Shown here one piece after another: positions 1 through 5,202 of a DNA stretch of 5,202 nt. The notes under the pieces were generated by a model. The model was not told where the DNA came from. It saw only the letters and a program-made list of their open reading frames with translations, and made no database searches. Source of the DNA: an uncultured Oscillospiraceae bacterium. GTDB lineage: Bacteria; Bacillota; Clostridia; Oscillospirales; Ruminococcaceae. The translations under genes and the position numbers were made by a program. The stretch lies in contig CATNEU010000135.1 in NCBI GenBank assembly GCA_950097605.1, forward strand, positions 1 through 5,202, given 5' to 3'. Position 1 is the stretch's first letter. Each line of letters opens with the position of its first letter.

Positions 1-78
1 GGCCGGTGCTCGGATCCGAGCAGGTCGAAACAAACGGCTCGACGAACCAGGACGTTGTGGTGCGCGCGGACGAGGACG
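1..78 (+). repeat. Left copy of 78-base direct terminal repeat
   Basis: These 78 bases are identical to 5125-5202. The match is a complete prefix-suffix overlap, limited on both sides only by the window edges. It lies inside coding sequence for an Ig-like domain. Such an overlap is expected from a circular assembly or from tandem identical units. Confidence 0.97.
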
Positions 79-437
79 CACGGTTCGAGCTCGACGGCGT
101 GACAATAGAAGATTTCTCGAGAGAGCTCACCGTGACCGAGCCGGGACGGCATGTCGTGCGCGCCTACGACAAGGCGGGCAACCGCTCTGCGGCGTTTGTG
201 TTCACGATAGAAAAGAGCGTGCCGATTTTAAGCACCAACTTCTATATTTTAAACGGCGTGACAAGGTACAATGTGGCCGTGACGGCGGACAGGCGCGTGG
301 ACTACTATGTAAACGGCGCGCTTGTGGCGGAGAACGAATACCGCTGCAAGTTCCTGGACCCGGGCGTCTATGAGGTCAAGGCGGTCGACGCGGCGGGCAA
401 CGAGTCCAAAACGCTCAAGTTTGAAATCCGCCGGTAG
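3..437 (+). CDS. C-terminal end of the same gene or of an identical tandem copy: two Ig-like domains (5' partial)
   Basis: The frame is open from the first base and ends with TAG at 435-437. Its first 78 bases match 5125-5202 exactly and in the same phase, so this is the missing 3' end of the GH20 gene, or the end of a near-identical upstream copy. The GTG at 6 is an internal valine codon, not a start: no ribosome binding site precedes it and the homologous position at 5130 lies mid-protein. It encodes two Ig-like modules of about 70 residues. Each ends with a conserved turn (AYDKAGN around 168-188, AVDAAGN near 381-401) followed by a beta strand, typical of bacterial Ig-like repeats. The protein ends in FEIRR with no LPxTG motif, hydrophobic tail or SLH domain, so no covalent or S-layer anchor is visible. 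Joined through the repeat, these are residues up to 1668. Confidence 0.88.
   Translation, partial: PVLGSEQVETNGSTNQDVVVRADEDARFELDGVTIEDFSRELTVTEPGRHVVRAYDKAGNRSAAFVFTIEKSVPILSTNFYILNGVTRYNVAVTADRRVDYYVNGALVAENEYRCKFLDPGVYEVKAVDAAGNESKTLKFEIRR
219..434 (+). other. Ig-like domain, last module of the protein
   Basis: About 72 residues, starting at VPILS and ending at the stop codon. It contains DYYVNGALV and the PGVYEVKAVDAAGN turn, the usual C-terminal half of bacterial Ig-like spacer repeats. It aligns by eye with the preceding module (6-218: PGRHVVRAYDKAGN) and with the one at 4911-5117 (EGTYEVFATGDDG). The likely role is a rigid spacer; no binding function can be read from the sequence. 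Confidence 0.7.
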
Positions 438-444
438 CAATGGG

Positions 445-469
445 TTTACAGCCCGCGCGGCGGTACAAT
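445..469 (+). promoter_or_regulatory. Weak candidate sigma-70/sigma-A promoter
   Basis: TTTACA at 445-450 resembles a -35 box and TACAAT at 464-469 a -10 box, each one mismatch from consensus. The spacer is only 13 bases, well below the usual 16-18, and there is no extended -10. It is the best promoter-like sequence before the gene, but the spacing makes it doubtful. Transcription from here would run through the terminator at 492-538 before reaching the gene. Confidence 0.2.
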
Positions 470-491
470 ACGGAAAGAAAATAAGGATGAT

Positions 492-538
492 AAAACACGG
501 CGGCCCGCTGCAAGGGGCGTTGGGCCGCCTGTGTTTTT
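492..538 (+). terminator. Strong rho-independent terminator
   Basis: The left arm 492-506 (AAAACAC then GGCGGCCC) pairs with 522-537 (GGGCCGCC, one bulged T at 530, then GTGTTTT). This gives a 15-bp stem with a 15-base loop (507-521), ending in a T run at 534-538. It lies 55 bases after the TAG at 437 and fits termination of the upstream coding frame. The A run in the left arm could also allow some termination in the reverse direction. Its T run ends only two bases before the Shine-Dalgarno of the next gene, so it may also act as a leader attenuator. Confidence 0.87.
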
Positions 539-540
539 GG

Positions 541-546
541 AAGGAG
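541..546 (+). promoter_or_regulatory. Ribosome binding site of the GH20 gene
   Basis: AAGGAG sits 8 bases before the ATG at 555, a near-ideal Shine-Dalgarno for Bacillota. It decides the start codon. It directly follows the terminator hairpin, so the hairpin does not sequester it. Confidence 0.85.
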
Positions 547-554
547 CAGTTAGG

Positions 555-653
555 ATGCAAATAGGAAATCGTTTGAAACGTTTCGGGGCCTATTTGGTCA
601 GCTTTGCAATGGTTCTTTCCCTGTTTGCGGGTATACAGTTGCCCGCTAAGGCG
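555..653 (+). other. Sec signal peptide, residues 1-33
   Basis: The N-terminus has a short basic region (R6, K8, R9), a hydrophobic core at about residues 10-29 (AYLVSFAMVLSLFAG) and an Ala-x-Ala cleavage site, AKA at 31-33. Mature protein would start at E34. There is no lipobox cysteine, so it is not a lipoprotein. This places the enzyme outside the cytoplasmic membrane. Confidence 0.88.
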
Positions 654-3600
654 GAAACGTCGGCAAACCTCGCGCTGCACAAGCCGGTGGAGGTCTCCAA
701 GCTGGAGGTCGACGACGGCCGTATGACCGGCGAGATGGCGGTCGACGGCGATATGAACACCCGCATTTCGTTCGGCTATGAAAATGAACAGTATTTTAAA
801 GTGGATTTACAGGACGTCTACCCAGTCAACCAGATTGTCATTCGGTTTCACGAGCTTCCAAACGCCTATCGCGTGCTCGTGGCCGAGACCGACGAGGAGG
901 ACGCCTATACCGAGGTGTTCCGTGCGGAGGGCTGCAAGGGCGGCACCGCGGAAACCCGGACCATCAATTTTACGACCACCAACGCGCGGTATGTCAAATA
1001 CGAGCAGTTGGAAAACTGGTACAGACCCGAACACGATCACTATTATGGCGGCAACTTTTGGGAGTTTGAAGTGTACGCACACGACACCCCGCAGTACGGC
1101 GAGCAGGACAACCTGGCGCTGCACAAGGACGTGACCGTATCGGGCCTGGAAGTGGACGACGGCAGGCTGACCGGCGAGATGGCGGTCGACGGCATTGTCT
1201 CTGTAAACTCGCGCGTCTCGTTCGACTCGACCAAGGACGAGCAGTTCTTTGAAGTCGATCTTGGGGAGGTCTACCAAATCGGCCGGGTCGTGATCAACTT
1301 CCACGGGCGCACCCCCTACCGTGTGCTGGTCTCGGCCGACGGGGACACCTACACCCAGGTGGACGAAAAGACCGAGGTGGAGGACGGTTCAACCGGTATT
1401 GATGAAATCACCTTCGACCCGGTGATGGCGCGGTATGTCCGGTATGAGCAGATCCGGCGGTACTGGCATACGGCGCAGGAATGCTACTACAGCTCTACGT
1501 TCTATGAGTTTGAGGTGTATCCGGCCTTTAAGGTTACCGATCCGAAGCAGAATATCGCGCTGCACAAGCCCGTGGAGGTCTCGAAGCTCGAGGTCAACGA
1601 CGGCCGCATGACCGGCGAGATGGCGGTCGACGGCAATATGGGCACCCGCGTATCGCTTGGATACGACAAGGAAGAGTACTTTGCCGTGGATCTCGGCATG
1701 CTCTACGACCTGAACAAGACCACCATCCATTTTAACCAGAAGCCCAGGCACTATCTGCTGCAGGTTTCTACCGACGGCAAAAACTATGAAACGGTCTACG
1801 ACTCCGGCGCGTTAGCGGGCGGTACGTCCGGCGCCGACACCATCGAGATGCGTTCGGTGCGCGCGCGGTATGTCAAATACCAGCAGCTCGACACCTGGAC
1901 GCAGCCGGGAGACCAGGACTACAGCGGTAACTTCTGGGAGTTTGAGGTCTATGCGGACGCATGGAAGAGCGCCAACCCAATCGGCGAGCTTGCGGGCGTT
2001 GCGCCGGCCCTTTCGGAGGATGGCGCCAAGCTGGTGCTTCCCGCCGTTTCGAGCGAGGAATTCACCGTCGGCATCGGCGGCAGCGACCACAGGGAGATCA
2101 TCGACTTAGACGGCAATGTGTATCAGCCGCTGGTTGACACCACGGTCAACCTGCTCTACCGTGTGACCAGCAAGGAGGACCCCGAAAACACCGAGCTGTC
2201 CACAGAGAATGTGCAGATCCTCGTGCCCGGCAAATACCAGCCCGAGGAGGGGGATAACCCCAAACCCAACGTGGTGCCGGGCCTGCAGGAGTGGAAGGGC
2301 GGCCAGGGCGCATACACGCTCACGGCGGACGCCCGCATCGTGTATGCGCAGGACAGCCTCGCCGTGACTGCCGAGACGCTGCAGGGCTTCTTTGCCGATA
2401 TGGTCGGCGTAAAGCCCGCGGTTGTGCAGGGCGAACCGCGCGAGGGCGACATCTATCTGGCGCTGGATAACGCGCTTGCGATGCTGCGCACCGAGGGGTA
2501 TTTGATGAACGTCGGCGCGCGCGTGGACATCTCCGCGGCCGATCCCAAGGGCGTGCTCTACGGCGGCATTTCGGCGCTGCAAATCCTCTATCAGGACGAG
2601 GGGCGCGACAACATCCCGCAGGGCCTTGCGCGCGACTATCCGATGTACGACGTGCGCTCCGGCATGCTGGACGTAGGGCGGATGTTCCTGCCGCTCGACA
2701 GTGTGCGGGAAATCACCCGGTACATGGCGTGGTTCAAGCTCAACGAGATCCACCTGCACATCAACGACGACGGCTCCGACGCGGGCTTCAGAGTGGAGAG
2801 TAAGCTCTACCCGCAGATCAACGAGGGCCAGCCCTACTACACACAGGAGGAATACAAGGCCTACCAAAAGGAAATGAAGCTCTATGGCGTGGACGTTGTG
2901 ACCGAGATTGACACCCCGGCGCACTCTTCGGTATTTGCGAGGGTCAAACCTGAATACCTCTCCTATCCGAGCCACATCGACATTTACAATCCCGACGCCG
3001 TGCAATTTATCCAGAGCGTGTACAACGAGTTTTTGGACGGGGACGACCCGGTGTTCCAGAGCCCGTATTTCCACATCGGCACCGACGAGTACGATAAAGC
3101 CCACTCGGAGCAGATGCGCGTGTATACCGACACGATGATCCAATACATCAATTCCAAGGGGCTTACCCCCAGGCTCTGGGCGTCCACCGGTGCGACCGGC
3201 TTTGCGGGACAAACGCCGATCAGCAACGAGGCACAGGCGCATATCTGGAACCCCTCCTGGGCCAACGCGGCCGAGATGGCCGCCGAGGGCTACGATCTGA
3301 TCAACACGACCTACGGCTATTTGTACATTGTGCCCGGCGGCTTCACGGGCCAGCCCGACCGCCGCGACATCTCGACGCTCTATGATAAGTTCGAGGTCAA
3401 CGACTACACGCTGTGGGGCAACGGCGTTGTGCTGCCGATGGGACATCCCCAGACGATCGGCGCGGAGTTCACCATCTGGAACGACGCCATCTGCGGCATG
3501 TCCGACACCGATATCTTCGACCGGTTCTACGACTATATTGCGGCCTGCTCCGAAAAGACCTGGTTTGGTCCGAAGGAGGAGGGCCAGACCGCCGATGAGT

Positions 3601-5202
3601 TCCTCGAGAGGCTGGCCGAGGTCAGCCGCCGCGCCCCGAACGCCAACCCCGGCCACCAGGTTGAGAGTGTGGGCGAGACGGTTGCCAAGTTCGACTTTGA
3701 GAAGGACACATTTACGGCCGACCAGAGCGGCAACGGCTATGACCTGACGATGAACGGCGTGGAGCGGAAAACCCAGGGCGGCAAGTCCTACGCGGCGTTT
3801 GACGGCGAGAGCAGCATGCGCCTGCCGTTTGGCACGCTGGGCTTCCCCTACACCATCGGCATGGATCTGTATTTGGATTCCGCAACGCCGGCGGACGCAA
3901 CGTTGTTCGACGGGGAGACCGGCAGCTTCTACTTCAATGTTGACGGCACGGGCAAAGCGGGCTTCAAACGCTATCACTACACCTATGTCTTCGACTACGA
4001 GATCCCCAGGGACAAATGGGTGAGCCTCGTGCTCGTCTGCAACGACACCAATACCTACCTGATCGTTGACGGCGTCAATGTCGGCGCCGCCAAGTTCCTG
4101 GATTCCGAATACAATTTCGGCGCCAACTACAACCAGCGGTCGAGCACCTTTGTAACGCCGGTGGATTCAATCGGCGCGGGGCTCATAGGCGGCATCGACA
4201 ACCTTGCGGTTGCCAACGCCTATATGTCCAAGGAAATCATCGACGAGGTGGTTTCCAGCAGCGGCAACCTGGCGCTGCACAAACCGGTTGAGGTTTCCAG
4301 CCTGGAGGTGTCCGACGGACGGTTCACAGCCGAGATGGCCGTGGACGGCGACATGTCCACCCGCGTCTCATTCGGCTACGACGATTACCAGTATTTCAAA
4401 ATTGACCTGGGCAGGACCTATGCGCTGAACCAGGTGAAGATCTATTTTGGCGAGCTGCCGAACAAATACGAGGTGTACGTCGCGGAGGTGGACGAGGAGG
4501 ACGCCTATGTCAAGGTGTATTCCGACCTCGCATGCCCGGGCGGTACATCCCGTAACGACACAATTGATTTTGCGCCGGTCAACGCGCGGTATGTCAAATA
4601 TGTGCAGCTTGAAAACTATCTGCACGCAGGACTCGGTGACCACTACAGCGGCAATTTCTTCGAGATTGAGGTGTATGGCGCCGATATCGGGCAGATGCAG
4701 GAAATGATCGGCCAGGCGCAGGCACTGTACGACGCTACACCGGCGAACCAGGTGGACAAGGCGGCCCGCGACACGCTTGCCGAACAGATTGCAGCGGCGA
4801 AGGCCATGCTCGACTCGATGGATTTCACCAAGGAGACGTTCGACAGGCAGTTGCAGGCGCTCGCCTTTGCGGTCAAGCGGTTTGAAGAGGCGATCAACCC
4901 GATTCCGGGTCCGGAAATCTGGGGCGCGCCTGAAAACGGCGTGACGCGCGGCAGCGGCGTGCGGCTGATGGCCGACAAAACCGTGACCTGGACCGTCAAC
5001 GGCGTGGCACTCGACCGAAAGGGCGCCAACTTGCTGCTTTCGACCGAGGGAACCTACGAGGTGTTTGCGACGGGCGACGACGGCGGCGTTTCCGAAACGC
5101 TGCGGTTCGCGATCGACCGGACCGGGCCGGTGCTCGGATCCGAGCAGGTCGAAACAAACGGCTCGACGAACCAGGACGTTGTGGTGCGCGCGGACGAGGA
5201 CG
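555..5202 (+). CDS. Secreted multidomain GH20 beta-N-acetylhexosaminidase / lacto-N-biosidase-like enzyme (open at right window edge)
   Basis: This frame is open for 1549 codons without a stop and runs off the window. The ATG is chosen because AAGGAG lies 8 bases upstream and a signal peptide follows at once. Domains by residue: signal peptide 1-33; F5/8C (CBM32-like) 38-175, 186-322 and 333-466; Ig-like linker about 472-557; GH20 N-terminal domain 572-693; GH20 catalytic barrel 696-1032; LamG-like lectin 1043-1233; fourth F5/8C 1238-1374; FIVAR-like helices 1378-1447; Ig-like from 1453. The motif HIGTDEYD at 840-847 supplies the Asp844-Glu845 pair that GH20 enzymes use for substrate-assisted hydrolysis of N-acetylhexosaminides. 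Export and action on extracellular glycans are inferred from the signal peptide and binding domains. Because 5125-5202 equals 1-78 in phase, the protein probably continues into 3-437, giving 1668 residues. Family assignment is firm; exact substrate (GlcNAc, GalNAc or lacto-N-biose) is not settled. Confidence 0.93.
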   Translation, partial: MQIGNRLKRFGAYLVSFAMVLSLFAGIQLPAKAETSANLALHKPVEVSKLEVDDGRMTGEMAVDGDMNTRISFGYENEQYFKVDLQDVYPVNQIVIRFHELPNAYRVLVAETDEEDAYTEVFRAEGCKGGTAETRTINFTTTNARYVKYEQLENWYRPEHDHYYGGNFWEFEVYAHDTPQYGEQDNLALHKDVTVSGLEVDDGRLTGEMAVDGIVSVNSRVSFDSTKDEQFFEVDLGEVYQIGRVVINFHGRTPYRVLVSADGDTYTQVDEKTEVEDGSTGIDEITFDPVMARYVRYEQIRRYWHTAQECYYSSTFYEFEVYPAFKVTDPKQNIALHKPVEVSKLEVNDGRMTGEMAVDGNMGTRVSLGYDKEEYFAVDLGMLYDLNKTTIHFNQKPRHYLLQVSTDGKNYETVYDSGALAGGTSGADTIEMRSVRARYVKYQQLDTWTQPGDQDYSGNFWEFEVYADAWKSANPIGELAGVAPALSEDGAKLVLPAVSSEEFTVGIGGSDHREIIDLDGNVYQPLVDTTVNLLYRVTSKEDPENTELSTENVQILVPGKYQPEEGDNPKPNVVPGLQEWKGGQGAYTLTADARIVYAQDSLAVTAETLQGFFADMVGVKPAVVQGEPREGDIYLALDNALAMLRTEGYLMNVGARVDISAADPKGVLYGGISALQILYQDEGRDNIPQGLARDYPMYDVRSGMLDVGRMFLPLDSVREITRYMAWFKLNEIHLHINDDGSDAGFRVESKLYPQINEGQPYYTQEEYKAYQKEMKLYGVDVVTEIDTPAHSSVFARVKPEYLSYPSHIDIYNPDAVQFIQSVYNEFLDGDDPVFQSPYFHIGTDEYDKAHSEQMRVYTDTMIQYINSKGLTPRLWASTGATGFAGQTPISNEAQAHIWNPSWANAAEMAAEGYDLINTTYGYLYIVPGGFTGQPDRRDISTLYDKFEVNDYTLWGNGVVLPMGHPQTIGAEFTIWNDAICGMSDTDIFDRFYDYIAACSEKTWFGPKEEGQTADEFLERLAEVSRRAPNANPGHQVESVGETVAKFDFEKDTFTADQSGNGYDLTMNGVERKTQGGKSYAAFDGESSMRLPFGTLGFPYTIGMDLYLDSATPADATLFDGETGSFYFNVDGTGKAGFKRYHYTYVFDYEIPRDKWVSLVLVCNDTNTYLIVDGVNVGAAKFLDSEYNFGANYNQRSSTFVTPVDSIGAGLIGGIDNLAVANAYMSKEIIDEVVSSSGNLALHKPVEVSSLEVSDGRFTAEMAVDGDMSTRVSFGYDDYQYFKIDLGRTYALNQVKIYFGELPNKYEVYVAEVDEEDAYVKVYSDLACPGGTSRNDTIDFAPVNARYVKYVQLENYLHAGLGDHYSGNFFEIEVYGADIGQMQEMIGQAQALYDATPANQVDKAARDTLAEQIAAAKAMLDSMDFTKETFDRQLQALAFAVKRFEEAINPIPGPEIWGAPENGVTRGSGVRLMADKTVTWTVNGVALDRKGANLLLSTEGTYEVFATGDDGGVSETLRFAIDRTGPVLGSEQVETNGSTNQDVVVRADED
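666..1079 (+). other. F5/8 type C (CBM32-like) domain 1, residues 38-175
   Basis: The domain opens with NLALHKPVEVS, the hallmark entry of discoidin / F5/8C carbohydrate-binding modules. It continues through EMAVDGDMNTR, YFKVDL, the ARYVKYEQLEN strand and the closing FWEFEVYA. This family commonly binds galactose, GlcNAc or related sugars in secreted glycosidases. The mid part (VAETDEEDAY, then a Cys-x-Gly-Gly-Thr stretch) is most like domain 4, whereas the first 30 codons are most like domain 3. Confidence 0.87.
723..749 (+). repeat. 27-base core repeated in the binding-domain array
   Basis: This run, encoding MTGEMAVDG, occurs identically at 1608-1634 (domain 3). It recurs at 1168-1193 (domain 2) over 26 of the 27 bases. 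Domain 4 at the matching place encodes FTAEMAVDG with several base changes. Preserved synonymous sites show that the similarity is due to DNA-level homogenisation and not only to protein selection. Confidence 0.9.
1110..1520 (+). other. F5/8 type C (CBM32-like) domain 2, residues 186-322
   Basis: It has the same architecture: NLALHKDVTVS entry, GEMAVDG, FFEVDLGEVY, ARYVRYEQIRRYW and FYEFEVYP exit. A small insertion (GIVSVNSRVS) separates it from the other three. The middle has a VSADGDTYTQV strand like domain 3, the common form for discoidin-type modules. It follows domain 1 after a linker of about 10 residues. Confidence 0.86.
1551..1952 (+). other. F5/8 type C (CBM32-like) domain 3, residues 333-466
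   Basis: NIALHKPVEVS entry, YFAVDLGMLYDL, VSTDGKNYETVYDSG, ARYVKYQQLDTW and FWEFEVYAD exit identify a third F5/8C module. Its first 90 bases match domain 1 (666-755) at 82 of 90 positions by eye, including a 27-base identical run. This indicates recent duplication or gene conversion within the gene. Confidence 0.87.
1968..2228 (+). other. Atrophied-Ig-like linker domain, residues about 472-558
   Basis: This beta-rich segment between the binding domains and the catalytic part contains FTVGIGGSD, IIDLDGNVYQPL and VNLLYRVTS. These features resemble atrophied bacterial Ig-like modules found in secreted clostridial glycosidases. It ends in an acidic, proline-rich linker (YQPEEGDNPKPN, about 2235-2270). 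It probably spaces the binding array from the enzyme. Assignment rests on pattern recall and is moderate. Confidence 0.55.
2268..2630 (+). other. GH20 N-terminal domain (Glyco_hydro_20b type), residues 572-692
   Basis: The segment starts VVPGLQEWKGG and contains YTLTADARIVYA, GDIYLALD, EGYLMNV and LYGGISALQILYQ. This is the alpha/beta domain that precedes GH20 catalytic barrels. Its length of about 120 residues and its position directly before the barrel are normal for the family. Confidence 0.87.
2640..3650 (+). other. GH20 catalytic (beta/alpha)8 barrel, residues 696-1032
   Basis: Recognisable landmarks occur in the expected order: YDVRSGMLDVGR with the substrate-binding Arg701; HLHINDD at 733-739; VVTEIDTPAHS with Glu784, Asp786 and His790; HIGTDEYD at 840-847; Trp875; IWN with Trp898; a TTYGYLYIVPGG loop; TIWND with Trp975; and SEKTW ending at Trp1003. 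In GH20, Asp of the D-E pair orients the substrate 2-acetamido group and Glu is the acid/base; here these are Asp844 and Glu845. The classical HxGGDE is HIGTDE. The TEIDTPAHS and LYIVP features look like the lacto-N-biosidase-like branch, but that is recall, not a proven subfamily. Confidence 0.93.
3681..4253 (+). other. LamG / concanavalin-like lectin domain, residues 1043-1233
   Basis: About 190 residues with the jelly-roll signature: VAKFDFEKD, DQSGNGYDLTMNG, AAFDGESSMRLP, PYTIGMDLYLD, KWVSLVLVCND, TYLIVDGVNVG and GLIGGIDNLAVAN. Lectin-like domains of this kind directly follow the barrel in lacto-N-biosidase-like GH20 enzymes and can shape the substrate site. No specific sugar-binding residues are assigned. 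Confidence 0.78.
4266..4676 (+). other. F5/8 type C (CBM32-like) domain 4, residues 1238-1374
   Basis: NLALHKPVEVSSL entry, EMAVDGDMSTRVSFGYDD, YFKIDLGRTYAL, VAEVDEEDAYVKV, ARYVKYVQLEN and FFEIEVYG exit show a fourth module, placed after the catalytic and lectin parts. Its middle shares the DEEDAY and Cys-x-Gly-Gly-Thr features of domain 1 and lacks the DG-x-x-Y form of domains 2 and 3. Confidence 0.87.
4686..4895 (+). other. FIVAR-like helical segment, residues 1378-1447
   Basis: A 70-residue Ala/Gln/Glu-rich alpha-helical stretch, beginning IGQMQEMIGQAQALYD and ending LAFAVKRFEEAI, fits the helical-bundle FIVAR-type modules of secreted Gram-positive glycosidases. It likely acts as a stalk between the last binding domain and the Ig-like tail. 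Confidence 0.65.
4911..5117 (+). other. Ig-like domain, residues 1453-1521
   Basis: PEIWGAPENG, VTWTVNGVAL, EGTYEVFATGDDGG and LRFAID mark a bacterial Ig-like spacer of about 69 residues. A second starts at DRTGPVLG (5115 onward) and is cut by the window end. Its continuation matches 1-218, giving three Ig-like modules at the C-terminus if joined. Confidence 0.7.
5125..5202 (+). repeat. Right copy of 78-base direct terminal repeat
   Basis: Identical to bases 1-78. The offset is 5124 bases, exactly 1708 codons, so the open frame passes from the right end to the left end in phase. The implied unit length is 5124 bases. Confidence 0.97.

Larger units (their letters stand above)
438..554 (+). 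other. 117-base intergenic region between stop codon and next ATG
   Basis: This is the only non-coding stretch in the window. It holds a possible weak promoter (445-469), an A-rich segment (474-495), a strong intrinsic terminator (492-538) and the ribosome binding site (541-546). There is no room for a replication origin with iterons, and no repeats or tRNA-like folds were seen. If the unit is circular or tandemly repeated, this region both ends one copy and starts the next. Confidence 0.85.

Noticed and set aside
6..8. GTG at 6 as the start of an independent 143-residue gene
   Set aside because: The same codon at 5130 is internal to the long GH20 frame, the frame is open upstream to the window edge, and no ribosome binding site precedes it. 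The stretch is a C-terminal fragment.
445..469. TTTACA...TACAAT as a firm promoter
   Set aside because: The 13-base spacer is too short for a standard sigma-70/sigma-A promoter and no alternative -35 lies at 16-18 bases. It is kept only as a low-confidence candidate.
249..680. 143-codon minus-strand frame across the intergenic region
   Set aside because: It overlaps the Ig-like coding sequence, the terminator and the signal peptide region in antisense, and shows no domain or convincing ribosome binding site.
666..1952. Regular spacing of short repeats, considered as a CRISPR-like or satellite array
   Set aside because: The repeats are about 440 bases apart, in frame, and each begins a complete F5/8C domain. 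They are protein module duplications.
2106..3977. 623-codon open frame on the minus strand opposite the GH20 catalytic region
   Set aside because: It lies entirely antisense to well-recognised GH20 and LamG-like coding sequence. Its product is a low-complexity mix of Val, Arg, Ala, Leu and His without recognisable domains, as expected from the reverse complement of GC-rich codons.
4643..5029. 128-codon minus-strand frame opposite the FIVAR-like segment
   Set aside because: It is antisense to a continuous sense frame with clear domain features, and its Ser/Ala/Leu-rich sequence is typical of a shadow frame.

Overview
The window is almost entirely one long plus-strand gene. It starts with ATG at 555 and stays open to the last base (5202). 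It encodes a secreted, multidomain family 20 glycoside hydrolase (beta-N-acetylhexosaminidase / lacto-N-biosidase type) carrying several carbohydrate-binding and spacer modules. The GC-rich coding sequence, the strong AAGGAG ribosome binding site, the Gram-positive style signal peptide and the module set (F5/8C, GH20, LamG-like, FIVAR-like, Ig-like) suggest a GC-rich Clostridia-type member of the Bacillota, plausibly host- or gut-associated. Taxonomy is inference only.

Layout: bases 3-437 are the 3' end of a reading frame encoding two Ig-like domains and ending in TAG. Bases 438-554 are a 117-base intergenic gap with a strong intrinsic terminator and an adjacent ribosome binding site. From 555 the order is: signal peptide, three F5/8C (CBM32-like) domains, an atrophied-Ig-like linker, the GH20 N-terminal domain, the GH20 catalytic barrel, a LamG/concanavalin-like lectin domain, a fourth F5/8C domain, a helical FIVAR-like segment, one Ig-like domain and the start of a second, cut by the window end.

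The key structural observation is that bases 1-78 are identical to bases 5125-5202. The offset of 5124 bases is a multiple of three, so the frame leaving the right end re-enters the left end in phase and stops at 437. Joined this way, the gene is 5007 bases long (1668 residues) on a 5124-base closed unit with only 117 non-coding bases. No replication, mobilisation or phage gene is present. The unit is therefore either a circular molecule carrying one glycosidase gene or, more likely in my judgement, a tandem array of near-identical copies of this gene collapsed into one unit by assembly.

Functionally, the exported enzyme would bind host or microbial glycans through its four F5/8C domains and lectin domain and release terminal N-acetylhexosamine-containing units (GlcNAc, GalNAc or a lacto-N-biose-like disaccharide). 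The helical and Ig-like C-terminal modules probably act as a stalk or spacer. I see no RNA genes, CRISPR array, insertion sequence or second independent gene.
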